A stretch of DNA of 64,000 nt, from contig NZ_CP014870.1 in NCBI RefSeq assembly GCF_001661075.1, forward strand, positions 4,360,501-4,424,500. Reading direction: 5' to 3'. This stretch comes from Pseudomonas silesiensis (lineage in GTDB: Bacteria; Pseudomonadota; Gammaproteobacteria; Pseudomonadales; Pseudomonadaceae). The notes beneath the pieces were generated by a model. That model saw nothing but the letters and a program-made list of their open reading frames with translations, ran no database searches and was not told where the DNA came from. Positions 1 to 8,664 of the stretch are shown here, one piece after another (the stretch's first letter is position 1; every line of letters starts with the position of its first letter). The position numbers were made by a program, and so were the translations under genes.

Positions 1-1436
1 CCGACCGAGGTGCCACGGGCATCGGACGTGGCCGGGTACGGGCCGCCGTGAACCATCGCATCGCAGACCTCGACCCCGGTCGGGTAGCCGTTGAGCAGCA
101 CTCGACCGACCTTCACTTCCAGCGCGCTGAACAGTTGGCCAAAGGTGGTCAGGTCGTCGTTGTCGGCCAGCAGCGTGGCCGTGAGCTGACCGCGCAAGGC
201 AGCGACGGCGCGCCGCAATTCAGCCTCGTCCGCCACCTGGACCACCACCGTGCAAGGGCCGAAGACCTCTTCCTGCAGCAATTCATCCTGTTCCAGCAAC
301 AGGCTGACATCGGCCTCGAACAGCTGTGGCTGCGCCTGGTTGCCCGCTTGCGCCAGGCCGCTCAAGTGCTTGATGCCCGGGTGCGCCAGCAACGCCTGCA
401 AGCCTTTGCCGTAGCTGTTCAAGGTGCCGGGATTGAGCATGGTCTGCGGCGTCTGCTCGGCCATGTGCCCGGTCAGTTGCTCGATGAAGGCGCTGAACGC
501 CGGCGAACGAATCCCCAGCACCAGGCCTGGATTGGTGCAGAACTGGCCACAGCCCTGCACCACCGAGGCGGTCAATTCCTTGGCCATCTGCGCCCCGCGA
601 CTGGCCAGGGCCTGGGGCAGGACCAGCACCGGGTTGATGCTCGACATCTCGGCAAACACCGGGATCGGTTGCGGCCTTGCTGCCGCCATGTCGCACAGGG
701 CACGACCGCCCTTGAGCGAACCGGTAAAGCCCACCGCCTGGATGCCCGGGTGCTTGACCAGCGCCTCGCCGACGCCGGCACCGAAGATCATGTTGAACAC
801 GCCGGCCGGCATGCCGGTGCGCTCGGCGGCACGGATCAGCGCTTCGGCCACCCGCTCGGCCGTGGCCATGTGGCCGCTGTGGGCCTTGAACACCACCGGG
901 CAACCGGCAGCCAGGGCGGCGGCGGTATCACCACCGGCCGTGGAGAACGCCAGGGGAAAGTTGCTGGCACCGAACACCGCCACCGGGCCGACACCGATGC
1001 GGTACTGGCGCAGGTCCGGGCGCGGCATCGGGGTGCGTGCCGGCAGCGCCTGGTCGATCCGTGCACCGTAGAAGTCGCCACGGCGCAGCACCTGGGCAAA
1101 CAGGCGCATCTGGCCACTGGTACGACCGCGTTCACCCTGGATGCGGGCGCTCGGCAACGCCGTCTCCTGGCAGGTCAAGGCGATAAAATCCTCGCCCAGG
1201 CCGTCGAGCTCGTCGGCGATGGCTTCAAGAAATTCTGCCCGGCGTACGGCCGGCAGGTTGCGATACAGCGGGAACGCCGCGCTGGCAGCCGCCACCGCCG
1301 TATCGACCTCCGCCAGGGTTGCCTGATGGAAAGCGCCGGGCAGGCGTTCGCCGGTGTGGGCGTCGACGCTGTAGACCAGGGTGTCGCCCAGGGCGCTGCG
1401 CTGGCCCGCGATAAAGTTGAATCCGGAAACTTGCAT
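1..1436 (-). CDS. Aldehyde dehydrogenase (NADP+), 2,5-dioxovalerate dehydrogenase type, partial
   Basis: The gene starts at the ATG at 1434-1436 and runs off the left window edge, so about 478 N-terminal residues are visible. It has the aldehyde dehydrogenase fold: a cofactor-loop motif FGASNFP near residue 155, a general-base Glu near 263 (VFAEMSS) and the nucleophile Cys near 300 in GCGQFCTNPG. That last motif is typical of alpha-ketoglutarate semialdehyde dehydrogenases, which finish oxidative pathways for sugar acids and hydroxyproline. It lies 32 bases downstream of the UxaA-type dehydratase on the same strand, so co-transcription is likely. Substrate is inferred from family and context. 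The C-terminal end is missing only because of the window boundary. Confidence 0.9.
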   Translation of the reverse strand, partial: MQVSGFNFIAGQRSALGDTLVYSVDAHTGERLPGAFHQATLAEVDTAVAAASAAFPLYRNLPAVRRAEFLEAIADELDGLGEDFIALTCQETALPSARIQGERGRTSGQMRLFAQVLRRGDFYGARIDQALPARTPMPRPDLRQYRIGVGPVAVFGASNFPLAFSTAGGDTAAALAAGCPVVFKAHSGHMATAERVAEALIRAAERTGMPAGVFNMIFGAGVGEALVKHPGIQAVGFTGSLKGGRALCDMAAARPQPIPVFAEMSSINPVLVLPQALASRGAQMAKELTASVVQGCGQFCTNPGLVLGIRSPAFSAFIEQLTGHMAEQTPQTMLNPGTLNSYGKGLQALLAHPGIKHLSGLAQAGNQAQPQLFEADVSLLLEQDELLQEEVFGPCTVVVQVADEAELRRAVAALRGQLTATLLADNDDLTTFGQLFSALEVKVGRVLLNGYPTGVEVCDAMVHGGPYPATSDARGTSV

Positions 1437-1468
1437 GTGCTTTTCGCCTTGTGAAGGTTGCAGGGCTG

Positions 1469-3016
1469 TCAGGTCACGGCACCGATCTGCCAGGGCACAA
1501 ACTCGTTCTGCCCATAACCGTGTTGTTCGCTCTTGCTGCGTTCGCCGGAAGCGATGCGCAGCATCTGTTCGAAGATGTAGGCGCCGCGCTCTTCAATGCT
1601 GGTGGAACCGTCGGCGATGCCGCCGCAGTTCACGTCCATGTCTTCTTCCTGGTGCTCGAACACCCGGTTGTTGGTCGCCAGCTTGATCGAAGGCGCCGGC
1701 GCGCAGCCGTAGGCCGAGCCTCTGCCGGTGGTGAAGGCGATCAGGTTGGCGCCGCCGGCGACCTGGCCGGTGGCCGAGACCGGGTCGTAGCCCGGGGTGT
1801 CCATGAACACCAGGCCCTTGGCCCGGACGGCTTCGGCGTACAGGTACACGTCCACCAGGTTGCTGGAGCCGGCCTTGGCCACCGCGCCCAGGGATTTCTC
1901 GAGGATGGTGGTCAGGCCTCCGGCCTTGTTGCCGGCCGAGGGGTTGTTGTTCAGTTCGGCGTTCATGCGCTGGCAGTAGTCTTCCCACCAGTGGATGCGC
2001 GCGATGAGTTTTTCCCCGACCTCGCGGCTCACGGCGCGGCGCGTCAGCAGATGCTCGGCGCCATAGATCTCAGGGGTTTCCGAAAGGATCGCGGTACCGC
2101 CGGCCGCCACCAGGCGGTCAACGGCATTACCGAGCGCCGGGTTGGCGGTGATGCCCGAGTAACCGTCCGAGCCGCCGCATTGCAGGCCGACGATCAGGTG
2201 GCGAGCGCTGACGGGTTCGCGTTGCACATGGTTGGCCTTGGGCAGCAATGCCTTGACCTGCTCGATGCCACTGGCGATGGTTTTCGACGTGCCGCCGATA
2301 CCCTGGATGGTGAAGGCGCGCAACTGGTCGCTGGCTGTCAGACCCTGAGTCTCGAGCAGGCTTTCGATCTGGTTGGTTTCACAGCCCAGGCCGATGATCA
2401 GCACCGCCGCGAAATTCGGGTGGACGGCGTAGCCACCGAGTGTGCGGCGCAACAGTCCCAAGGCCTCGCCGTTGGGGTCCACCGCGCAACCGGCGCCATG
2501 GGTCAGCGCCACTACACCGTCGATATTGGGGAAGGCGGCGAGCGCTTCGGGGTGGATATCCCGGCGAAAGTGATCGGCCACGGCCCGGGCCACGGTCGCC
2601 GAGCAATTGACCGAAGTGAGAATGCCTACATAGTTGCGGGTCGCGACGCGGCCATCGGCCCGCACGATGCCCTGGAACACCGCTTCCGTGCCCGGCGTGG
2701 CATGGGTATCGACGCCGAAAGCGTAGTCACGGGCAAAGTCGCCCATCTCCACATTGTGCACATGCACGTGATCGCCGGCTTCGATGGGCTGCGACGCAAA
2801 ACCGATGATCTGCCCATAACGGCGCAGTGGCTGGCCCTGCTCCACACGCTGGCTGGCGACTTTGTGCCCGGAGGGAATCGGCTGGCGCACCGTAACCGCT
2901 TCGGCTTCCAGGCTCAGGCCTTCGGGCAGGGCCTGCCGTGCAATCAGTACGTTGTCCAGGGGATTGAGGCGAATCACGGCAGGGTCGCCGGTCCGGGTTC
3001 TGGCAATCAGTTGCAT
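1469..3016 (-). CDS. UxaA-family sugar-acid dehydratase (altronate/galactarate type)
   Basis: This is a 515-residue protein with an N-terminal SAF domain (about residues 15-90, ending HVHVHNVEMGD) and the large UxaA/GarD catalytic domain. Conserved Cys-containing motifs VNCSAT, GAGCAVDP and LQCGGSDG fit the metal-dependent hydro-lyase family, and NNPSAGNKAGG is also typical. Local motifs (GCETNQ, PEIYGAEHLL) resemble E. coli altronate dehydratase UxaA more than GarD, but the exact aldonic or aldaric substrate cannot be fixed from sequence. The family removes water from a sugar acid to give a 2-keto-3-deoxy acid. The adjacent aldehyde dehydrogenase and the nearby L-fuconate dehydratase support sugar-acid catabolism. 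A dyad lies in the 161-base upstream gap. Confidence 0.85.
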   Translation of the reverse strand: MQLIARTRTGDPAVIRLNPLDNVLIARQALPEGLSLEAEAVTVRQPIPSGHKVASQRVEQGQPLRRYGQIIGFASQPIEAGDHVHVHNVEMGDFARDYAFGVDTHATPGTEAVFQGIVRADGRVATRNYVGILTSVNCSATVARAVADHFRRDIHPEALAAFPNIDGVVALTHGAGCAVDPNGEALGLLRRTLGGYAVHPNFAAVLIIGLGCETNQIESLLETQGLTASDQLRAFTIQGIGGTSKTIASGIEQVKALLPKANHVQREPVSARHLIVGLQCGGSDGYSGITANPALGNAVDRLVAAGGTAILSETPEIYGAEHLLTRRAVSREVGEKLIARIHWWEDYCQRMNAELNNNPSAGNKAGGLTTILEKSLGAVAKAGSSNLVDVYLYAEAVRAKGLVFMDTPGYDPVSATGQVAGGANLIAFTTGRGSAYGCAPAPSIKLATNNRVFEHQEEDMDVNCGGIADGSTSIEERGAYIFEQMLRIASGERSKSEQHGYGQNEFVPWQIGAVT

Positions 3017-3081
3017 GGGACCTCTCAGGGTACGGCTGACTTCTTGTTATGACCTCGCCCGATCTGTGCCGGGTGAATCTG

Positions 3082-3153
3082 CGATAACTGTAGGGAGCCA
3101 GCCCCGAGATTCCCAATGAGATGATCCGATCAAGCGATAACCTGGCGTTATCG
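3082..3153. promoter_or_regulatory. Candidate operator: repeated CGATAAC half-sites
   Basis: CGATAAC at 3135-3141 and GTTATCG at 3147-3153 form a perfect 7-base inverted repeat with a 5-base spacer. Another CGATAAC is at 3082-3088 and a related TTATCG follows at 3161-3166. The block is in the gap upstream of the dehydratase gene, where its promoter must lie, and immediately after the end of a LysR gene. LysR-type binding is an inference from position. Confidence 0.4.
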
Positions 3154-3177
3154 ATTTGGCTTATCGAACGCCTGTAA

Positions 3178-4140
3178 TCAATCGCTCGGCGCCCCCTCCT
3201 CCCGACGTTCACGCGCAAAATCGAGCAGGATGTCGGCGAATTCCCGGGCCGCGCCGGTCAGCGGTTCGTCCTTGCGGGTGATGATGCCGTACTCCAGCTG
3301 CGCCAGGCGCAACGGGGTCTGCAGCTCTTTGAACTGGCCGCTGTCCAGCTGCGCGGCCACCATGGACCTGGGCAGCATGGCAATCATCGGCCCCGAGTGC
3401 AGCAGTTGCAGGAACATCTGCATGGAGATGGTTTCGACGCTGTCGGCGGGAGAGGCGATGCCGGCGGCCTTGAACGCCAGCTCCAGGCGATCGCGAATCG
3501 GCGTGCCGACCGGGTACAGTACCCATGGCCACTGACCCAAGGCTTCAAGCGGTGTGCAATCGAGCTCGTTCAGCGGATGGCTGCTGTTGACCACCAGGCT
3601 GAAGGGCTCGGGCTCCAACGGCTCGAAGTCGAAGACCTGGCTGTAACGCTCTTCGGTGAAGCGGCCGATCATCAGGTCGAGCTTGTTCTGCTCAAGCATT
3701 TCCAGCAGGTGATCGCTGGACTGCTCCACCACTTCGATCGACAGCAACGGGCTGCGCGCCTTGATCGCGACGATGGCCTGGGGCAACACCACCGAGGTGG
3801 CCGCGAAAATCCCGCCCACCTTGAGAAAGCCGTGGCCGCCTTTGCGCAGCCGGTTGACCTGGTCGACGAACTTGTGCGAATCGGCCAGCGCACTCTGTGC
3901 ATAACGCACCACATGCTCGCCAAGTTCCGTGGGCGGCATGCTGCGTGGCAGGCGCTGGAACAGGGCAAAGCCGAACTGTTCCTCCAGGTCGCGCAGCATC
4001 TTGCTCAAGGCGGGCTGGCTGAGGTTCATGCGTATGGCGGTGGCGTGCATGTTGCGCGTGCGCGCCAGGGTGTCGATCAGCACCAGGTGCTTGAAGCGCA
4101 CCCAGTTGCAGAAGCTGGAATGGGTAATGTCCGACGGCAT
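3178..4140 (-). CDS. LysR-family transcriptional regulator
   Basis: A 320-residue LysR regulator: an N-terminal winged helix-turn-helix (roughly residues 17-76, with RNMHATAIRMNLSQPALSK) followed by the LysR substrate-binding domain. It begins one base after the stop codon of the LysR gene upstream, so the two are translated from one transcript. Its 3' end faces the promoter gap of the dehydratase gene. By context it probably controls the sugar-acid genes on either side. The effector is unknown. Confidence 0.92.
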   Translation of the reverse strand: MPSDITHSSFCNWVRFKHLVLIDTLARTRNMHATAIRMNLSQPALSKMLRDLEEQFGFALFQRLPRSMPPTELGEHVVRYAQSALADSHKFVDQVNRLRKGGHGFLKVGGIFAATSVVLPQAIVAIKARSPLLSIEVVEQSSDHLLEMLEQNKLDLMIGRFTEERYSQVFDFEPLEPEPFSLVVNSSHPLNELDCTPLEALGQWPWVLYPVGTPIRDRLELAFKAAGIASPADSVETISMQMFLQLLHSGPMIAMLPRSMVAAQLDSGQFKELQTPLRLAQLEYGIITRKDEPLTGAAREFADILLDFARERREEGAPSD

Positions 4141-4141
4141 G

Positions 4142-5089
4142 CTAGGGCTCCCTGAAATAGTCGAGCAACGTGTTCAACGCCACCGACCTTGACCGGGAGC
4201 GCACGGTCAGCAGGCCGATGTTGACCATGGAGATCGGCAACTCGACCGGCAGGACAGCGACCATCCCGTAGCGCGCATAATGCTCGGCCACGTCATTGGG
4301 CACCACCGCGATCATGTCCGAGGCCTCGAGCATCGCCGTGGTCGCGAGGATCGACGCGGTTTCGACAATGTCCAGCGACTGCACCATGCCGGCGGCCTGC
4401 AGGGCGGTTTCCACCCGGCGGCGCATGGGGCTGCCGATGGGGTGCAGGATCCAGGTCAAGGTGATCAAGTCGGCCAACTGCAGTGACGAGGCGCCCGCCA
4501 ACGGATGCCCTGCCCGGGCGACCACGCGCATCTGCTCGCCGTTGTCGAACAGCTCGATGTCCAGGTCCTGGCTGTCGCTCTGGTCCGGCAAGCGCCCCAG
4601 CACCACATCGAAATCGCCGCGCAGCAAGGCCGGCAGCAAGGTATCGCTGGTACCCACCTCGATGGAAATCCGTACCTTGGGGTGATCGCGCTTGTACGCC
4701 AGCACCGCTTTGGTCAGCAGCCGGGGCACCGGCCCCATCACGCTGCCGACCCGCACCCGCCCCAAGGCCCCGCGCTGCAGTTCCGCGATCTGCGCCTGGG
4801 CCTGCTCGAATTCATGCAGCGCGCCCTGGGCGTAGCGGATCATCACCTCGCCATAAAGCGTCGGCTGCATGCCCCGGGGCAAGCGTTCGAACAGGCGCAC
4901 GCCGAGGCGCTCTTCCAGTTGCTGCAACAGCAGGCTGGCGGCCGGTTGCGTGGTGTGCATCGCCGTGGCCGCCCGGCGCAGGTTGCCGAACTCACCCAGG
5001 GCCGTGAGCAAGGTGATTTGTCGGCTGGAAATTTTCAGCGCACCGAGACCATGGGGTGGGATCGTGGTGGCTGCTGGACCTGTAGACAT
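4142..5089 (-). CDS. LysR-family transcriptional regulator
   Basis: A 315-residue LysR regulator with an N-terminal helix-turn-helix (residues about 20-80; FGNLRRAATAMHTTQPAAS) and a C-terminal effector domain. It is transcribed divergently from the L-fuconate dehydratase gene across a 101-base gap, the usual arrangement for a LysR protein that controls its neighbour. It resembles its downstream LysR neighbour (both contain LFxRLPRxMxPTxxGE), which suggests an old tandem duplication. Effector unknown; a sugar acid is the natural guess. Confidence 0.92.
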   Translation of the reverse strand: MSTGPAATTIPPHGLGALKISSRQITLLTALGEFGNLRRAATAMHTTQPAASLLLQQLEERLGVRLFERLPRGMQPTLYGEVMIRYAQGALHEFEQAQAQIAELQRGALGRVRVGSVMGPVPRLLTKAVLAYKRDHPKVRISIEVGTSDTLLPALLRGDFDVVLGRLPDQSDSQDLDIELFDNGEQMRVVARAGHPLAGASSLQLADLITLTWILHPIGSPMRRRVETALQAAGMVQSLDIVETASILATTAMLEASDMIAVVPNDVAEHYARYGMVAVLPVELPISMVNIGLLTVRSRSRSVALNTLLDYFREP

Positions 5090-5190
5090 ATCAAATCCGG
5101 TATCGCTACTTAGGAATCGGTGATTATGCCTGTATCGCTCGGCGACCTACAGTCGGGTCTCCAACTGGTCATCGAGCACAAGAGCCCACT

Positions 5191-6507
5191 ATGAGCATTC
5201 GAATCACCCAGCTGAGCGTTCGCGACATCCGTTTCCCCACGTCCCTGTCCCTGGACGGCTCCGATGCGATGAATAGCGCGCCGGATTATTCCGCGTCCTA
5301 CGTCGTGCTGCACACCGACGCCCCTGGCGGCCTGGAAGGCCACGGCTTGACGTTCACCATCGGCCGTGGCAACGAGATCTGCGTGGCGGCCGTGCAATCC
5401 CTGGCCCCCATGGTGGTCGGCCTGACCCTGGAAGAGATCGTGGCCGACATGGGCGCCTTCTGGCACACCATCACCGTGGGCGACAGCCAACTGCGCTGGC
5501 TCGGCCCGGAAAAAGGCGTGATCCACCTGGCCACCGCCGCCATCGTCAACGCCATCTGGGACCTGTGGGCGAAAAACGAAGGCAAACCCGTATGGAAGCT
5601 GTTGGCCGACATGACCCCGGAACAAGTGGTGCGCTGCCTGGACTTCAGCTACGTCACCGACGTGCTCACCCCCGAAGAAGCCATCGCTCTGCTGCGCCGC
5701 CAGGTGCCGGGCAAGGCCCAGCGTGAGGCGCAGATGCTGCGCGAAGGCTACCCCGGCTACACCACCGCGCCGGGCTGGCTCGGCTACAGCGAAGACAAAA
5801 TGCGCCAACTGGCTCGCGAAGCGGTCGAGGATGGCTGGACCCACATCAAGCAGAAAATCGGCGCCAACCTGGAAGACGACATTCGCCGCGCGACGATCTT
5901 GCGCGAAGAAATCGGCTGGGAACGGACCCTGATGATGGACGCCAACCAGGTCTGGGGCGTCGATGAATCGGTCGCCAACATGCGCCGCCTGGCCGCATTC
6001 GAACCGCTGTGGATCGAAGAACCGACCAGCCCCGACGACATCCTCGGCCATGCCAGCATCCGCCAGCGCATCGCGCCGATCGGCGTCGCCAGCGGTGAGC
6101 ATTGCCACAACCGGGTGATGTTCAAGCAGATGTTCCAGGCCGGCGCGCTGGACTTCTGCCAGCTGGACGCGGCGCGCCTGGGTGGCCTGAACGAGGTGTT
6201 GATCGTGCTATTGATGGCCGCCAAGTTCAACGTGCCGGTCTGCCCCCATGGCGGGGGTGTCGGTCTGTGCGAGTACGTGCAGAACATCGCCCTGTTCGAC
6301 TACATCGCTGTCTCGGCCTCGCTGCACAACCGCGTCCTGGAATACGTCGACCACCTGCACGAGCACTTCCTCGACCCGGTGGTGATCCGCCGCGGCCGCT
6401 ACATGCCACCGCAGCGAGCGGGCTACAGCATCGAAATGACCGCTGAAACCCTGGAGCGTTACCAGTATCCCGGCGGACAGGTGTGGCTCGATATCGCCCG
6501 CACCTGA
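5191..6507 (+). CDS. L-fuconate dehydratase, enolase superfamily
   Basis: The 438-residue protein is strongly like the characterised Xanthomonas L-fuconate dehydratase along its whole length (DIRFPTS, LDGSDAMN, FTIGRGN, LRWLGPEKGV, PAYTT/PGYTT, WLGYS). Active-site features of the mandelate-racemase-like enolases are present: the KxK lysines at about 220 and 222 (IKQK), metal ligands Asp250, Glu276 and Glu303, and His353 in CPHGGG. The enzyme dehydrates L-fuconate to 2-keto-3-deoxy-L-fuconate. The other enzymes of that route (fucose dehydrogenase, lactonase, keto-deoxy-fuconate dehydrogenase) are not visible, so they may lie outside the window. It is transcribed divergently from two LysR genes. 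Confidence 0.88.
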   Translation: MSIRITQLSVRDIRFPTSLSLDGSDAMNSAPDYSASYVVLHTDAPGGLEGHGLTFTIGRGNEICVAAVQSLAPMVVGLTLEEIVADMGAFWHTITVGDSQLRWLGPEKGVIHLATAAIVNAIWDLWAKNEGKPVWKLLADMTPEQVVRCLDFSYVTDVLTPEEAIALLRRQVPGKAQREAQMLREGYPGYTTAPGWLGYSEDKMRQLAREAVEDGWTHIKQKIGANLEDDIRRATILREEIGWERTLMMDANQVWGVDESVANMRRLAAFEPLWIEEPTSPDDILGHASIRQRIAPIGVASGEHCHNRVMFKQMFQAGALDFCQLDAARLGGLNEVLIVLLMAAKFNVPVCPHGGGVGLCEYVQNIALFDYIAVSASLHNRVLEYVDHLHEHFLDPVVIRRGRYMPPQRAGYSIEMTAETLERYQYPGGQVWLDIART

Positions 6508-6530
6508 TCTCATCTCGCGATGCCTGGTGA

Positions 6531-7556
6531 TCACTTCACCAGGCGTTTTTCCTTGGACGGCCTGTAGCCGAAATACGAGCTGTAGCACTTGCTGAAATGA
6601 CTGGGCGAAACAAAGCCGCAGGCCACCAGCACATCGACCTGGGACAGCTCCGTGTGCTGCAGCAGTCGACGTGCTTCGGTGATCCGCAGTTCCATGTAAT
6701 AGCGCTGCGGCGTGGTGCCCAGCTGTTCCTTGAACAGGCGTTCCAGTTGACGACGGGAGCGGCCGGCGTAGACCGCCAGTTGCTCCAGCTCCAGCGGCTC
6801 TTCGAGGTTGGCGTCCATCAGCTTCACCACTTCGCGCAAGGGCGCGCTGACGCAGATGTTTTCAGTGGGCTTGATGCGCCGGTAGCGCGACTCCTCGAAT
6901 GCCAGGATGTCTTCGATGCCCTCGACCAGGGCTTTGTCGTGCAGGCCCTTGATCCAGTCCAGCGCCATATGGAAAGCGCCGGAGGGGCTCGACGCCGTGA
7001 GCCGGTCGCGATCGATGACATAGGGTTCGCTGCTGACCTGGGTCGCCTTGGCGATTTCCGCGAGTGCCGGGCGATGTTCGGGGTGGATCGCGCAACGATA
7101 GCCGTCGAGCAGGCCGGCCCTGCCGAGAAACCAGGCACCGTTCCACAATCCGGCCAATGTGACACCCTGGTCGGTCGCCGCGCGCAACAGGTTGATGAAC
7201 TCGTCGCTGGCCTTCAGTTCCGTCCGGTAACCGCCGCAGATGACCAGCAGGTCCAGGTCGTGGATGGCTGCAGAATCGAGGCGTGCATCCGGGCGGATCA
7301 CCAGCCCCAGGTCGCTGACGACCTCTGCGTCACTCAGGCCGAACGTGCGTGACGAGAACAACCCGGGGCGCAGCAGATTGGAGGTGACAATGGTATCCAG
7401 TGCCTGGGTGAAGGCCGGCAGCGAGAAGTGCTCGAGCAGCAAAAAGCCCGCTCGGGTCATCTGAGCAGGCTGTCCAGGGTTTTCATTCAGGTAGCGGAGG
7501 TTTTTACCCTTCATGCCTCCGCTGAATTGACGTCGTTCGATCAAGATTCGATCCAC
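6531..7556 (-). CDS. GlxA-like AraC-family regulator (DJ-1/PfpI domain plus AraC DNA-binding domain)
   Basis: A 341-residue protein with an N-terminal DJ-1/PfpI-like domain (residues about 35-200, with DLLVICGGY and GLWNGAWFLGRAGLL) and a C-terminal pair of AraC helix-turn-helix motifs (YAGRSRRQLERLFKEQLGTTPQRYYMELRI, then VACGFVSPSHFSKCY). The usual glutaminase nucleophile position is not a Cys, so it should bind ligand rather than catalyse. This architecture is common for regulators of betaine, carnitine, arginine and choline metabolism in pseudomonads. The GTG at 7556 gives the longest form; an ATG at 7514 is also possible. It lies just beyond the ABC importer/racemase-like operon on the same strand and may regulate it. 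Confidence 0.88.
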   Translation of the reverse strand: MDRILIERRQFSGGMKGKNLRYLNENPGQPAQMTRAGFLLLEHFSLPAFTQALDTIVTSNLLRPGLFSSRTFGLSDAEVVSDLGLVIRPDARLDSAAIHDLDLLVICGGYRTELKASDEFINLLRAATDQGVTLAGLWNGAWFLGRAGLLDGYRCAIHPEHRPALAEIAKATQVSSEPYVIDRDRLTASSPSGAFHMALDWIKGLHDKALVEGIEDILAFEESRYRRIKPTENICVSAPLREVVKLMDANLEEPLELEQLAVYAGRSRRQLERLFKEQLGTTPQRYYMELRITEARRLLQHTELSQVDVLVACGFVSPSHFSKCYSSYFGYRPSKEKRLVK

Positions 7557-7652
7557 TCGTTTTACGTTAACCAGCCTGTCGTTTGGCGCGCCGGCAAAGC
7601 GTTCATGCTACCTGCACAAACGCAAAAAGCCCTAGCACCATTATGCAACCGA

Positions 7653-8651
7653 TCAGGCAAGCTGGAAGCCGTGGCGAAGCGGGTCTCTGTCGTCGACAAA
7701 AATGGTGTTGTGCCCGGTGATCTGCGCCCAGCCACCGATGCTCGGGCGGATGCCGTCGAAGGTGCCGACCTTGACCGCCGCTTCGACCTTGCCTTCGAAA
7801 ATGGTGCCGATCAGACTTTCGTTGCGGTACGTGTCCCCCACCTTCAAACGGCCCTTGCCAACCAGTTGCGCCATGCGCGCCGAAGTACCGGTGCCGCCTG
7901 GAGAGCGATCGATTGCCTTGTCGCCATAGAACACGGCGCCGCGTCCATGGGCGGCCGTGCTGTGCTGGTCGTCGCACCAGATGACATGGTGCACGCCGCT
8001 GATCCGGCTGTTCTCCGGATGCACCGGGTCACACACCTCGGCCAGGGCCGTGCGCAGTTTCTGGCTCAGGCCGACGATCTCTGCCGTGGTCAGCCCGTCC
8101 AGGCCGGACCAGTTCTCCTGCGGCTCGACCACCGCGTAAAAATTGCCGCCGTAAGCAATGTCCACAACGAGCTCGCCGACGCCCGGCACGTCCACCACCA
8201 CATCGGCGCTGTGCAGGTAGCTGGCGACATTGAACAGGCGAATGGAATCAACGTATTCGCCGTTCATGCTGTAGTCGACATCCACCCGCCCTGCCGGTGT
8301 CTCGATCGCCAGTTTGCCGGGCTCCCGCGGCGTGATCAGGCCCTCTTCGATGACCACGGTCGACAAGCCGATGGTGCCCGCGCCACACATCGGCAGGCAG
8401 CCGCTGACTTCGATGAACAAGGCACCGAAGTCGCAGTCATCGCGTACCGATGGATAGATGATCACGCCGGACATGATGTCGTGGCCCCGGGGTTCGAACA
8501 TCAGCGCGGTGCGTACCCAGTCATGGTCGCGCACGAAAATCTCCCGGCGTTCGGCCATCGACACCGACGGTAGCAACGGCCCGCCGCCTGCCACTACCCG
8601 CACCGGATTGCCGCAGGCGTGGGAGTCAATGCAAAAAAAGCTACGTCTCAT
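7653..8651 (-). CDS. Proline-racemase-family protein with Cys/Gly active site (atypical hydroxyproline epimerase or dehydratase)
   Basis: The 332-residue protein belongs to the proline racemase / 4-hydroxyproline epimerase / trans-3-hydroxyproline dehydratase family. The start at 8651 gives the family N-terminus MRRSFFCIDSHACGNPVRVV; a longer form upstream has no homology. The first catalytic Cys is present (Cys89 in PMCGAGTIG), but the usual His after it is Ala91. The second catalytic Cys is replaced by Gly252 (IDRSPGGTGT, codon GGC), with Asp248 kept. Epimerases need two thiols; a dehydratase class with Cys/Thr is known. Cys/Gly therefore suggests elimination rather than racemisation, or loss of activity. 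It is the last gene of the operon, 13 bases after a permease gene. Confidence 0.87.
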   Translation of the reverse strand: MRRSFFCIDSHACGNPVRVVAGGGPLLPSVSMAERREIFVRDHDWVRTALMFEPRGHDIMSGVIIYPSVRDDCDFGALFIEVSGCLPMCGAGTIGLSTVVIEEGLITPREPGKLAIETPAGRVDVDYSMNGEYVDSIRLFNVASYLHSADVVVDVPGVGELVVDIAYGGNFYAVVEPQENWSGLDGLTTAEIVGLSQKLRTALAEVCDPVHPENSRISGVHHVIWCDDQHSTAAHGRGAVFYGDKAIDRSPGGTGTSARMAQLVGKGRLKVGDTYRNESLIGTIFEGKVEAAVKVGTFDGIRPSIGGWAQITGHNTIFVDDRDPLRHGFQLA

Positions 8652-8664
8652 GCTGGAACCTTTT

